From Lithobates sylvaticus (Eukaryota; Chordata; Amphibia; Anura; Ranidae), in NCBI GenBank assembly GCA_028564925.1, contig CM053030.1:401799073-401863072 (forward strand): a stretch of DNA of 64,000 nt, in the 5' to 3' direction. Below the pieces are notes generated by a model. It did not search any database, was not told where the DNA came from, and was given only the letters and a program-made list of their open reading frames with translations. The first letter of the stretch is position 1. Every line of letters begins with the position of its first letter. The position numbers and the translations under genes are program-made. Below are positions 42,899 to 53,698 of this stretch, one piece after another.

Positions 42899-42981
42899 TT
42901 AACCACTTTGATACCGGGCACCAACACCTTTCCTGCCCAGGACAATTTTCAGCTTTCAGCGCTCTCACATTTTGAATGACA
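42899..42981 (+). mobile_element. Start of a TTAA element, cut by the gap
   Basis: ttttaaccactttgatacc then caggacaattttcagctttc matches the first 80 bp of the element at 29879. The rest is lost in the assembly gap. Confidence 0.75.
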
Positions 42982-43435
42982 NNNNNNNNNNNNNNNNNNN
43001 NNNNNNNNNNNNNNNNNNNNNNNNNNNNNNNNNNNNNNNNNNNNNNNNNNNNNNNNNNNNNNNNNNNNNNNNNNNNNNNNNNNNNNNNNNNNNNNNNNNN
43101 NNNNNNNNNNNNNNNNNNNNNNNNNNNNNNNNNNNNNNNNNNNNNNNNNNNNNNNNNNNNNNNNNNNNNNNNNNNNNNNNNNNNNNNNNNNNNNNNNNNN
43201 NNNNNNNNNNNNNNNNNNNNNNNNNNNNNNNNNNNNNNNNNNNNNNNNNNNNNNNNNNNNNNNNNNNNNNNNNNNNNNNNNNNNNNNNNNNNNNNNNNNN
43301 NNNNNNNNNNNNNNNNNNNNNNNNNNNNNNNNNNNNNNNNNNNNNNNNNNNNNNNNNNNNNNNNNNNNNNNNNNNNNNNNNNNNNNNNNNNNNNNNNNNN
43401 NNNNNNNNNNNNNNNNNNNNNNNNNNNNNNNNNNN
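42982..43435. other. Assembly gap, 454 N
   Basis: Undetermined bases. Flanks are a TTAA element on the left and a 24-bp tandem repeat on the right. The gap probably covers the TTAA element interior and more of the tandem repeat. Confidence 1.
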
Positions 43436-43505
43436 CTGCATTCTGCAACCTGTAAATCGCACATATCTGCAACCTGTAAATCGCACATATCTGCAACCTG
43501 TAAAA
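43436..43505. repeat. 24-bp tandem repeat at gap edge
   Basis: Three units of ctgcaacctgtaaatcgcac plus atat, starting inside the gap. Confidence 0.9.
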
Positions 43506-43519
43506 TCACTCATAAAGTT

Positions 43520-43804
43520 CATAACCGGGGGTGGCGGGGTTGCTGCCGCCGACCACCGAAAGTTTAATAAAGATGATAAGGGGGGCCTGTGGGGGGGATG
43601 TTCTGCCGCCGACCACCGAAAATTGTAAACAATTTGTTAAGTGGGGTCGGGTGGGCGCTGCCGACAATGACCGAAAATATGAAAACAAATTATTAAGTGG
43701 GGGGGGTGCTTCTGCCAACCACCGAAAATGTGAAAACAAGTTGTTGATAAGCGGGGGGGTGGTGGTTGGTTGTGCTGCCGCCCCCTATGGACGGGCCGCC
43801 ACTG
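43520..43804. mobile_element. hAT end with about 65-bp minisatellite
   Basis: Four variant units built on ctgccgccgaccaccgaaaa and a gttaagtgggg spacer. They are followed by ccctatggacgggccgccac and tg, a hAT terminus as at 21944. A related single unit lies at 44263-44375. Confidence 0.7.
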
Positions 43805-44262
43805 TTCCAAAGTATGTTTAGCAACAAGATTTGCCATCAAAAGGGCAGAAATGAAACAGCTTGACTGCTTTCTAATATAGATATATAAAATATATATATA
43901 ATATATGTAAATATTCTAAAACCTTGCTCACAAAGCCTGTCAAGGAAGACTTAACGTTTTAGATTTTTTTTTTCCCACAATCACCATATGCTTGGTGTAA
44001 AACAATTCATGTAAGCATTACTGTTTTGCTCAACTTCTGGTTTATATAGAGAGGATAGAAAGTTTCACCACTTTAACACTAATTTTATCTATCCAGCAAA
44101 ATCCCATTGCAAATCAAAAAAAAATTATTTGAGCAAAAGCAAATCCTCTTACTGGGGTCCAAATAGAAGAAAAGACAGAAAAGAAATTAAATTACAGAAT
44201 TATTTTGTAGCTACACTGCACAGTGGTGTTAATATGTTTCGAGAATGTGAATACCTGATGAT
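43805..44262. other. Unassigned AT-rich sequence
   Basis: No repeats with recognisable ends and no convincing frame. It could be remaining unique intergenic DNA. Confidence 0.3.
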
Positions 44263-44394
44263 AAGCATGGGGGAGTGGGGGGGGGAGTGGGGGGGGGGTA
44301 GGCTGTGGGGTCTGTCACCGACCTCCAAAAATAAAAATACAAGTTGTTAAGGGGGGTGCTGCCGACCTCGCAGCAGAGTGCCAATATCACTTTC

Positions 44395-44653
44395 TTGAGT
44401 GACGTTAGGGGCGTGTTACTAACTGTGGGAGGCGTGGCTGTGTTTTAGTGAACACTGATCTCTGCTCTAGTCACAGGGAGCAGAGATCAGTGTCACTTGT
44501 TGCTAGGCAGAACGGGGAGATGCTGTTTACTTCTGCATCTCCCCGTTCAGCCTTCCCGTGAGACGATCGTGGGTATCCCTGAGGCGATCGAGCTGCGACC
44601 GGACTGACGGGGGTAAATTTGGCATTTTTAATTTTTTTTTTTCACGTTGCACT
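44395..44653 (+). mobile_element. TTAA element fragment
   Basis: Plus-oriented GC half: agtgacgttaggggcgtgtt, aacggggagatgctgtttac, ending before the next TTAA element at 44658. Confidence 0.55.
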
Positions 44654-44657
44654 TTAA

Positions 44658-45626
44658 CCGCTTCCCAACCGCCAGATATACTGTGGCGGAAGGGCACATA
44701 CAGGCAGAATCACGTACCTGTACGTTGCCCTTTAAGAGGCGGCCGCTGGTCGCGTGCGCCGCCTGCAGCGCACGCCCGCAGGAAGCTCCGTGAGTCGGGT
44801 CGTGGGTCCCGCGGACTCTATCGCCGCATGGATACCCGCAATTGCCTCATGGAGAGGAAGAACGGGGAGATGCTAATGTAAACAAGCATCTCTCCTTTCT
44901 GCCTAGTGACAGTGTCACTGATCTCTGCTCCGTGTGATCAGGAGCAGAGATCAGTGACGTGTCACACACAGCCACGCCCCCCACAGTTAGAAACATGCCC
45001 CCTAGGACACACTTAAACCATACACTGCCATCTATTGGTTAACCCCTTCACTGCCAGTGTCATTTTACACAGGAATCAGAGCATTTTTTTAGCATATATG
45101 GTCCCAAAAATTTGTCAAAAATATCCGATGTGTCCACCATAATGTCGCAGTCATGATAAAAATTGCTGATCGCTGCCATTAAAAAAATGTAAAATATTAA
45201 TAAAAATGCCTTAAAACTATCCCCTATTTTGTAAACGCTATAACTTTTGCGCAAACCAATAAATAATCACTTATTGCAATTTTTTTACCAAAAATATGTA
45301 GAAGAATAGGTATCGGCCTAAACTGAGGAAAAAAAATCGTTTTTTTTATATGTTTTTGGGGATATTTATTATAGCAAAAAGTAAAAAATAATTAGTTTTT
45401 TTCAAAATTGTCGCTCTTTTTTTGTTTATAGCGCAAAAAATTAAAACCGCAGAGGTGATCAAATACCACCAAACGAAAGCTCTATTTGTGGGAAAAAAAA
45501 GGACGTCAATTTTGTTTGGGAGCCACGTTGCGGGACCGCGCAATTGTCAGTTAAAGCAACACAGTGCCGATTTGAAAAAAGTGCTCTGGTCAGGAAGGGG
45601 GGGAAAATTTTCCGGGGCTGAAGTGG
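44658..45626 (-). mobile_element. TTAA MITE, complete, reversed
   Basis: Flanked by TTAA (44654-44657, 45627-45630). Starts CCGCTTCCCAACCGCC and ends ggggctgaagtgg, the mirror of the copy at 16244. Confidence 0.87.
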
Positions 45627-46001
45627 TTAATAAGTAAAGTGGGAACACAAAATATAAAGGTACAGACACCGCACTAGTGGTAATAACGCATAAGCACTTG
45701 TATGATTAGTGCAGTTACATCACTTCAACACATTTTCTTCCTATACATGGTATAGGACAATTTAACTGCAGCAGATCAATTTTGTAAATATTTATTGGAA
45801 TTAATACATAAATATATATTTTGCGTCGTGGGAGGGGGGCGTGGCCTAGGAGGACATGTGAGCGGACGCTTCTCTGAGCAGCTCCGGCATTACCCACTAC
45901 TATCCTGCACAATCCTGGCTTGATCTGCCCTAATTCCAGAAACGGAGACCACCGCCGACACCGGAGGCAACAGCTGATTCACCGGATGGTGAAATTGCCG
46001 G

Positions 46002-46979
46002 ATGGGCAAAAGGCGAAAGCAAGCACCGGTACGAATGAGCATCAACACGAGATCGGGCCAAGATGGCCGCCGCACTACCGTCTCGGCACCCTCTGCTTCT
46101 CCGGCCTCTACACCGGATCTCTTTGGAGACGCCTCGGGTGCCTCTCCACCCTCCTCCCCGGGACTTCCAGACCCCCCGAACCTGATCCCACAAACATCTG
46201 AGGGCGAGGAGGCGACGGATGATGGCTCCGGGCCTACGCTGGCGGAAGTACTAAAGACCATTAAGGTAAACCATACAGCTTTAATGGGGACGGTAGCTGA
46301 AATCAGGAGTGACTTTACACTGCTACGGCAAGACGTTCACAAACTGAGGGGCAGGGTGACCGAGACAGAAGACCGAATAAGCGAACTGGAGGACACGGTT
46401 AACCCCATCCTACCCAAACTGAATGCCACCGGCGGGAAAATATCCTCTCTAGAATCCAAAATGGACGATCTCGAGAACCGCTTTAGGAGGAACAACCTGA
46501 GGCTGGTTGGGCTCCCTGAGAAGGTGGAGGGATCCGACCCGGTAGCATTCCTCGAAAGCTGGCTGGAGCAGGAATTTGGTCGGGAGTTGCTATCCCCCTG
46601 TTTTATAATTGAGAGGGCGCACCGGGTCCCAGGTAGGCCTCTCCCCGCTGGCAATCCCCCACGTACAATGATTATGAGACTGCTCAACTACAGGGACAGG
46701 GACTCCATCCTGCGAGCTGCCAGACAGAAAGGCAGTCTCAAGATTAACAATGCTACAGTATCACTGTACCCTGATTACTCAGTTGCGGTACGCAACCAGC
46801 GTGCACAGTTCCAAGCAGTCAAGAAGCACCTGAGAGACCACGCTATCCAATACTCCATGTTATTTCCAGCTACTCTACGGGTGGTACATGATGAAAAAGT
46901 GTTATTCTTCCAGTCGCCAAAGAATGTCATCGCATGGTGGGAAACCCTGCCAAGACCCCCTCGAGCACCAGCTGACTGA
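46002..46979 (+). CDS. ORF1: L1 ORF1 protein (RNA-binding chaperone)
   Basis: 325 aa. A Ser/Pro-rich N-terminal part is followed by a coiled coil (about residues 85-160, with heptads such as ISELEDTVNPILPKL and SSLESKMDDLENRFRR). An RRM starts at NNLRLVGLPE (residue 164) and includes IERAHRVPG. The C-terminal domain has TMIMRLLNYRDRDSIL. L1 ORF1 proteins form trimers that coat the element RNA and act as nucleic-acid chaperones in the cytoplasm. The start chosen is the first ATG in the frame; the length suits the family. No breaks are seen. Confidence 0.88.
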   Translation: MGKRRKQAPVRMSINTRSGQDGRRTTVSAPSASPASTPDLFGDASGASPPSSPGLPDPPNLIPQTSEGEEATDDGSGPTLAEVLKTIKVNHTALMGTVAEIRSDFTLLRQDVHKLRGRVTETEDRISELEDTVNPILPKLNATGGKISSLESKMDDLENRFRRNNLRLVGLPEKVEGSDPVAFLESWLEQEFGRELLSPCFIIERAHRVPGRPLPAGNPPRTMIMRLLNYRDRDSILRAARQKGSLKINNATVSLYPDYSVAVRNQRAQFQAVKKHLRDHAIQYSMLFPATLRVVHDEKVLFFQSPKNVIAWWETLPRPPRAPAD

Positions 46980-47612
46980 AGTTTACCGTAGGCAATGATA
47001 TCCTCTTGTCCTCCAGTCACTCAAATGGCTCGTGACTGGCCAACTTTGCCTAAAGTGACCCCCTGTAGGGTGTTTGCTGCTGCCGTTTATTTTTCTTATT
47101 TTTCTGATTTTTGATTTTGCCAACCCTTTTTGATATGCCTGCAGTGGTGTCCCAAGTCACTTAACCGGCAATGCAGATCAACCGCACTTGTTTTCCCAGT
47201 GGGGTACAGACCTCCCGCCACGAATGGGGGGGAGCTGGAGCTACTCCACATGCGGAGAGACGTTAGCCACAGTATTGGCTCTAACTTGCTAATATGGACC
47301 AAATAGGTTCCAGGCCATGCGCCCCATGCATGGCCCTAGTTTGGGGTACAAGCCCTCTCCGTTTTTCAGAGAGCAGGGCAGGGGTGTTGCTGTCAGTTGA
47401 CGGCGGGACATATACAGTTCAATCTTTTTTTCTTTTTTTCTGTTGCTATGTGTGTGTGTGTATGAATGGAGTTTGGTTGAAGGATGGATGTATGTTGCTC
47501 TGTCCCAATGGCGGTAACTGTATAAAGTTGGATAACACAATGATGGCAATCAGGGGTACACCAAGTAAATATGAGTGGATCTCAGTGGTTTTAATATTTG
47601 TAAGGAAGTCCC

Positions 47613-50600
47613 ATGGCTGACGTAAAGATTTGCTCGTGGAATGTGAGAGGAATGAATTCTAAATTTAAACGTGCACTGATTTTTGAGCGGATCAAGAAAT
47701 TGCAACCCCATGTTCTTTGCCTGCAGGAAACCCACTTGACAGGGTCAAAAGTCCTAGCGCTCAAAAAACATTGGGTTGCCCATAGTTACACCTCCACATA
47801 TTCTAATTATGCCCGCGGAGTGGCGGTGCTAATACGCAAAGGCCTTCCTTTTGAATGTCATAGGGTAATCTCTGATTCTAAAGGACAGTATTTGATACTT
47901 CATGCCTCAGTTCGCGGCACCCCATTGATTATGGCAACAGTATATGTCCCCCCTCCGGTTTCAGCAGTAATCTTTACGGATATAAGTACACAACTTTCTT
48001 TATTACCCAGCTGTCCAGTGCTACTAATGGGTGACTTCAACTCAGTGTTGCAGTCATCCATTGATAGACTGAAACCACAGCTAAATGACTCCAGATTGTT
48101 TGGCAAATGGTGTGAGGTATATGGATATGTAGATATATGGCGATGGAAGTTCCCCAACAAAAAAGTTTTCTCATGCCAGTCTAGAACGTACGGTTCTCTC
48201 TCTAGAATAGACTATGCACTTGCCAGCAGGGACCTGCTGCCGAATGTTTTAAATATGGACTATGTCTCACAGACCATATCAGACCACTCACTTATGACAG
48301 TTACCCTAACTCTGGGACACAGGCCGACGTTTCGGATATGGAGACTGAGCCCCCTATGGATATCCACCCCTGAGATACAGGAAGCTATCTCGCTGGATAT
48401 GCTAGACTACTGGTCCAACAACTTAGATACCGCAGAACCTGGACCCACGTGGGACGCCTTTAAAGCAGTCCTACGGGGGGCTTATATCTCACGTATCAAA
48501 CACTATAGAGCTACGGGGGCGGCCCACCTGGTGGAGCTGGAAAAAAATCTAGAGGACGCTAGAGCCCAACACATGAGGGATCTGACAGATGAGACTCGGG
48601 GGACAATTTCAAACGCACATAATGCATTACAACTACACCAGGTAGATATGACTAAAAAACAACAACTATACCTATCTGCAAGAATACACGAACATGGCGG
48701 TAAAAATGGTAGGATGCTGGCTTTTCTGGCCCACACCGAATATACAGACAGCTCAATACCGGCCATTACACTGAAGGACGGCTCCATAACCAATGATCCA
48801 GTATGCATTAACCAGACATTTGCTACCTACTACAGTGACCTGTACACCGACCTAGACCCACCACAGGAGGCCACGTTTAGGGGCTTTTTCTCTTCCATGG
48901 CCTTCCCGGCATTGGATGAGGCACAGAGGGGGCTTCTGGAACAGGAGATCACTTTGGAAGAGGTAGAGGCAGCAATCCGCTCTCTGCCCCCTTCAAAGAC
49001 TCCGGGCTTGGATGGTATTCCCTCCGGGTGGTATCAGACCTATGCGGAGGTAATTGCCCCCAAGCTTCTGCACACGTTCCGAAATTCTCTGCAGCAGGGT
49101 ACTCTGCCAGCTTCCATGAATGAGGCCCTCATTGTTGTCTTGCCTAAACCCGAAAAGAACAAACTGCTATGTGAATCTTATCGACCGATTTCACTTTTAA
49201 ACACTGATGTGAAAATTCTGGCCAAAATTTTGGCCCAGAGACTACAAAAAGTTATTTTAGCTCTTATCCCCCCAGACCAAGCGGGGTTCATGCCGGGTCG
49301 CAACACGTTTGATAACATCCGCAGACTGTATCTACATATCCATAGGGCACACGTAACGAAGCAAAGCCATCTAGTGCTATCCTTAGATGTGTTAAAGGCG
49401 TTTGACACGGTCCGCTGGACATTTTTATGGGAAACCATGTCAAATATGGGTTTCGGCCCCCTGTTTTTAAGGTGGGTCCGTCTACTATATGCGCACCCAA
49501 GTGCGAGAGTCCGAACCAATGGTGATGTCTCGGTGGCATTTGCCTTGCAGAGGGGAACCAGACAAGGGTGCCCCCTCTCTCCGCTCCTGTTCGCTATCGC
49601 CATTGAGCCACTAGCGCTGGCGGTGCGGCAGGCCGCGGGGATTGGGGGCATCCAATGCGGAACACAATTGGAGAAAATCTCCCTATACGCAGACGACGCG
49701 TTAATCTACCTGGACGGCAAAGAGAGCTCTTTTAGAAGTTTGATGCAGGTGGTTGAGGAGTTTGGGGAGGTGTCGGGGCTGAGGGTCGGATGGGAGAAAT
49801 CCATAGCCTTTCCTATAGGTCCTCTGATCCCATATAAATACCTTGAGAACTCTAGACTGAAAACTGCTCAGTCTTTTAAATACCTAGGAGTTCAAATACA
49901 TAATGACCTCTCCAGATTCGTAGATCTTAACATCACACCAGTAATAAAACAAATGACGGACAAACTTCAAGTCTGGTCAACCCTCCCACTAAATTTAATA
50001 GGACGTATTAATATCTTCAAAATGATTTTTTTGCCAAAATTTTTGTATTTCTTTAGAGCAGCTCCAGTGTATCTCCCAAAAAAAATGTTCCAAAAGGTGG
50101 AGGCAGTTCTGTCTTCCTTTGTTTGGCAAGCTGCTCATCCACGTATATCTAAAACGTCCCTGCAAGCGGTTAAAAGCAGGGGAGGACTAGCATGCCCTAA
50201 CCTGCAGAAGTACTTTCTTGCCTCACAGCTTACGTTTATTTATGAGTGGATGCACTCCGACCCTCGGCCCCCCGCTGTCTCCCTGATGTCCTCATTTTAT
50301 GAGGAAGGTACCAAGGCACTTGATGTGATGCACAGGTCTAGACCCAACAAATGCTCCAGACTTTCCCCCAGGGATGTTGGTTTACTAGCTTGGAAGGAGA
50401 GCAACGGACTCCTGTCCAAAGGTATGAGTACATGGTCGCCAAGCACTCCAATTTGGGATAACCCAAATCTCCCTGAGCTCCATGGTCATCCCGACTCGAA
50501 ATGGTGGTCAAGGATGCAAGTTACGCACCTGACACACTTGTTTTCAAATAGTATTTTTGTGACTTTTGACCACCTAAAAGCCAAGTATGGCATACCTAAC

Positions 50601-51380
50601 AAATTTTTTTATAAGTATCTGCTGATCAGACATGCCACTCGGGCCCAATTTGGTACCCTGACCATGGAGCTCAGAACACCCCCTTTGGAAGATCATCTCT
50701 CCGACCCAGATATAACAAAAATGGTGACAACCTTCTATAACCACCTGAACATGGCGGGAGCAGACCCGTTCCAAACCTCGTTCACCAAATGGCAAAAACT
50801 GATACCTGTACTAACAGAGGAGGGGTGGGAAGAAGTTACTGAGGTTTGCTTTCAAGATATTATATGTACCGCTGACCAATATATACAGTTTAAATTTATC
50901 CACCATCTACACTATACTCCTGATAGACTGGCACGTATGGGGCTGAGAGTGAATGCTAGTTGTGCTCGGTGTACTAGTGACAATGCTAATATGTTTCATA
51001 TGTTCTGGAGCTGCCCTGGACTCAACCAATACTGGAGAGACTTATTCAAATTTTGTGATGAACAGCTTAACACACCAATTCCCAGAACACCCGAAGTGGG
51101 ATTACTGGGTATACTGAATGACTTAGTTCACCCAGTGGCTACCCGCATACTAATACGGACTATTATGTTTTATGCAAGGAAAGTTATTCTACTGAAATGG
51201 AAAGACAGCGAACCTCCTAAGATACAAACTCTGTATGGAATCATTAATGGACAGCTCCCCAAGTTCAAAATTGTTTATAAAAACAGGGTCTGCCTCAAGA
51301 AGTTTTATAAGGTATGGCAACCCTGGTTGGATATTACCGCCCCCTTCTGGGGTTCGGTCCTGTCCACACAGGATTGTTAA
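47613..51380 (+). CDS. ORF2: L1 ORF2 protein (endonuclease and reverse transcriptase)
   Basis: 1255 aa, uninterrupted. Residues 1-230 are an APE-type endonuclease with SWNVRG (8-13), QETH (E39), GDFN (D141, N143) and SDH (223-225). Reverse transcriptase follows, with YRPISLLN, PDQAGFMPGR, LSLDVLKAFD (D592), RQGCPLSPLLF and YADD (692-695). The C-terminal end has a zinc cluster C1117-x2-C1120-x8-H1129-x4-C1134. The protein nicks target DNA and copies the element RNA from the nick. In motif A the usual E of AEKAFD is replaced by L (VLKAFD), a position not known to be catalytic. All residues that I know as catalytic are present. Confidence 0.92.
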   Translation: MADVKICSWNVRGMNSKFKRALIFERIKKLQPHVLCLQETHLTGSKVLALKKHWVAHSYTSTYSNYARGVAVLIRKGLPFECHRVISDSKGQYLILHASVRGTPLIMATVYVPPPVSAVIFTDISTQLSLLPSCPVLLMGDFNSVLQSSIDRLKPQLNDSRLFGKWCEVYGYVDIWRWKFPNKKVFSCQSRTYGSLSRIDYALASRDLLPNVLNMDYVSQTISDHSLMTVTLTLGHRPTFRIWRLSPLWISTPEIQEAISLDMLDYWSNNLDTAEPGPTWDAFKAVLRGAYISRIKHYRATGAAHLVELEKNLEDARAQHMRDLTDETRGTISNAHNALQLHQVDMTKKQQLYLSARIHEHGGKNGRMLAFLAHTEYTDSSIPAITLKDGSITNDPVCINQTFATYYSDLYTDLDPPQEATFRGFFSSMAFPALDEAQRGLLEQEITLEEVEAAIRSLPPSKTPGLDGIPSGWYQTYAEVIAPKLLHTFRNSLQQGTLPASMNEALIVVLPKPEKNKLLCESYRPISLLNTDVKILAKILAQRLQKVILALIPPDQAGFMPGRNTFDNIRRLYLHIHRAHVTKQSHLVLSLDVLKAFDTVRWTFLWETMSNMGFGPLFLRWVRLLYAHPSARVRTNGDVSVAFALQRGTRQGCPLSPLLFAIAIEPLALAVRQAAGIGGIQCGTQLEKISLYADDALIYLDGKESSFRSLMQVVEEFGEVSGLRVGWEKSIAFPIGPLIPYKYLENSRLKTAQSFKYLGVQIHNDLSRFVDLNITPVIKQMTDKLQVWSTLPLNLIGRINIFKMIFLPKFLYFFRAAPVYLPKKMFQKVEAVLSSFVWQAAHPRISKTSLQAVKSRGGLACPNLQKYFLASQLTFIYEWMHSDPRPPAVSLMSSFYEEGTKALDVMHRSRPNKCSRLSPRDVGLLAWKESNGLLSKGMSTWSPSTPIWDNPNLPELHGHPDSKWWSRMQVTHLTHLFSNSIFVTFDHLKAKYGIPNKFFYKYLLIRHATRAQFGTLTMELRTPPLEDHLSDPDITKMVTTFYNHLNMAGADPFQTSFTKWQKLIPVLTEEGWEEVTEVCFQDIICTADQYIQFKFIHHLHYTPDRLARMGLRVNASCARCTSDNANMFHMFWSCPGLNQYWRDLFKFCDEQLNTPIPRTPEVGLLGILNDLVHPVATRILIRTIMFYARKVILLKWKDSEPPKIQTLYGIINGQLPKFKIVYKNRVCLKKFYKVWQPWLDITAPFWGSVLSTQDC

Positions 51381-51735
51381 CAAATGATTGGGAATACCAT
51401 GATATGGATTTCCCTCTACTGGAAGGGGGAGTGGATCTTGGTGGGCCTAATGGGACAGAGCATGGGTAGAAAGAGGTGTGTTTGGGTGTGAGTGAGTCTG
51501 TGTGATGGGTGAGTGGGTGTGTGTATGGATGTTAGTCGCAGTAGGGCATAGGGACCCAATCCTGTTGCCGTAATCCCCAGGAGTAAATTACAGGGGAATG
51601 AAACAGGCGCATAAGAATGTTGGGATGCGATCCCCTTGTTTATAAAGTGCTACTACTGCTGTTAGTACTGTATTGTTTATTGTTTATTGTTTGTAATGTT
51701 GAAAAAACCAAAATAAACACAAAATAAAAAAAAAG
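51381..51735 (+). other. L1 3' UTR and polyadenylation signal
   Basis: 355 bp of noncoding sequence with a GT-rich stretch (tgtgtttgggtgtgagtgag), then accaaaataaacacaaaata, and an A-run to about 51735. Confidence 0.75.
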
Positions 51736-51739
51736 ACAC

Positions 51740-52049
51740 CTTTTAAAAAAAAAAAATTTGTTATTATTCGTAGAGTGTCGATTATTCGTTATACTGAATC
51801 TCAAATTCATTTGAATCATTCGTTATATCCGCTATAATTTATTTTGTATTAGTTGAAATGAGTTATTTGGTAGTTTGGATTCGGATAATTTGGATCCGAA
51901 ATTCGTAAACGAAATTTTGTACAGAATTCGTATTCGTAAACGAAATTTTGTACAGAATTCGTATTCGTAATTCGGATTCGTACGAATGTACGAATTTCGA
52001 AAAATTTGTACGGATTTCCGATTCGTACGAAACGAATCGCACATGTCTA
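51740..52049. mobile_element. hAT-type remnant, right end only
   Basis: cgaaacgaatcgcacatgtc then ta at 52049 is the TAGACATGTGCA-family terminus. The interior has attcgtattcgtaa words. The left terminus is missing. Confidence 0.65.
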
Positions 52050-52074
52050 CCTTTTACCTATAACCACTAGTCAT

Positions 52075-52215
52075 GGGCAGTACAGTGGTGTAGTGGGTAG
52101 CACTTTTGCCTAGCAGTAAAAAGGGTCGCTGGTTTGAATCACAACCACGACACTACCTGCCTGGAGCTTGCATGTTCTACTTGTGCCCCCGGGTACTCCA
52201 GTTTCCTCCCACACT
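52075..52215 (+). mobile_element. tRNA-derived SINE, 5' half
   Basis: gggcagtacagtggtgtagt, then gggtagcacttttgcctagc (A-box region) and ctggtttgaatc (B-box). The shared core follows: ggagcttgcatgttctac and gggtactccagtttcctccc. It is broken at 52215 by a TTAA element; the 3' half resumes at 53147. Confidence 0.75.
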
Positions 52216-53145
52216 TCAACACCGGCATATAGTCATATGATGCCCGCAGATGGGATCTCCCATCCTGGGTGGGCGTCATATGACGTCCTCTCATTCCCGG
52301 CCGTCTAGGTGGCGCGCGCGCCCTCGACATTGTTCGGGACCCGGTGGGCATGCATCCCACGATTGCCCGGGAACACAGTAGGACCGTGGATCTGTGTGTG
52401 AAAACACAAAGATCCATGTCCGGTCAGAGGAGAGGAGACCGATGGTGTGTTCTCAGTACAGAGAAACACTGATCGGTCTCCTCCCCTTGTGAGTCCCCTC
52501 CCCCCACAGTTAGAATCACTCCCAGGGAACATAATTAACACCTGCAGTGCCCCCTAGTGTTAACCCCTTCCCTGCCAGTCACATTTACACAGTAATCAGT
52601 GCAATTTTATAGCACAGATTGCTGTGTAAATGTGAATGCTCCAAAAAATGTGTCAAAAGTGTCCGATGTGCCCGCCATAATGTCGCAGTCATGATAAAAA
52701 AATTGCAGATCACTGCAATTACTAGTAAAAAAAAATGCCATAAATCTATCCCCTATATTGTAGATGCTATAACTTTTGCCCAAACCAATCAATATACACT
52801 TATTGCGATTTTTTTTATCAAAAATATCTAAAAGAATACATATCGGCCTAAACTGAGGAATTTTTTTTTTTTAATGGGATATTAATTATAGCAAAAAGTA
52901 AAAAAATATTGTGTTTTTTTTTCAAAATTGTTGCTCTTCTTTTGTTTTATAGCGCAAAAAATAAAAACCGCAGAGGTGATCAAATACCACCAAAATAAAG
53001 CTCTATTTGTGGGAAAAAAAGGACGTCAATTTTGTTTGGGTGAAATGTCGCACGACTGCGCAATTGTCAGTTAAAATGACGCAGTGCCGAATTGCAAAAG
53101 GTGCTCTGGTAAGGAAGAGGGTAAAATCCTCTGGGGCTGAAGTGG
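52216..53145 (-). mobile_element. TTAA MITE inserted in the SINE
   Basis: The right end ctctggggctgaagtgg is followed by TTAA (53146-53149). The left end is degraded (accggcatatagtcatatga), and about 20 bp of SINE next to it are missing. The interior matches the family in reverse. Confidence 0.75.
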
Positions 53146-53146
53146 T

Positions 53147-53321
53147 TAAATGGCTTCTGTCTAAAAAAAAAAAAAAAAAATGGCCCTAGTATATGAATGT
53201 GAGTTGGGGACCTTAGATTGTAAGCTCCTTGAGGGTAGGGACCGATGTGAATGTACAATGTATATGTATAGCGCTGTGTAAATTGACAGTGCTATATAAG
53301 TACCTGAAAATAAATAAACTA
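53147..53321 (+). mobile_element. tRNA-derived SINE, 3' half
   Basis: ttgtaagctccttgagggta, gcgctgtgtaaattgacagt and gctatataagtacctgaaaa, ending in an aaataaataaa tail. This is the tail of the element that starts at 52075. Confidence 0.75.
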
Positions 53322-53690
53322 GTCCTGACTATTTACCTTTATTATCCAATTATAATTACCTCATCGCCGGCCGATTCCGTTGTTCACACCGAAAAACTTC
53401 TATGCATAGGGATCAGCGTATATAAAAATGATTGACACAACACAGGTTGATTCGCAATACACTGTTTATTCCGGCTCAGACAGGGTGTTAAATATGAATG
53501 AAAGATGGGCGTTTACCAACCATTTTCCACCAATAAGGGGTAGATGTTCAAATGACATTTCCTTTACACATGCATTTACCCAATTGTAATGTAATTTATA
53601 ATTAACTCTTTACATCTCTGTATCTAAGCAAAACTCATTATGTCACATTATGTCACCTAGAAAACTCCCCTATAACTCCAGACAGACTAT
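53322..53690. other. Unassigned sequence
   Basis: No family, no convincing frame. Two donor-like words (minus strand) lack acceptors. It includes cacaacacaggttgattcgc, which I could not place. Confidence 0.3.
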
Positions 53691-53698
53691 CTCACGAC

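Larger units (their letters stand above)
45829..51735 (+). mobile_element. Tx1-clade L1 LINE, apparently full length
   Basis: A GC-rich 5' region (from about 45829), ORF1, a 633-bp spacer, ORF2, a 3' UTR and an A-rich tail with aataaa (51709) occur in order. Both frames are open. I could not find a convincing target duplication, so the exact ends are approximate. An intact pair of frames suggests a young insertion that may still be able to move. Confidence 0.85.

Noticed and set aside
42837-43628. Frames running through the N stretch
   Set aside because: They consist of undetermined bases.
44250-44270. CTGATGA word on the plus strand
   Set aside because: No GAAA box or pairing stems nearby.
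52075-52160. Functional tRNA gene
   Set aside because: A- and B-box-like words are present, but the sequence does not fold as a tRNA and continues into a SINE core.
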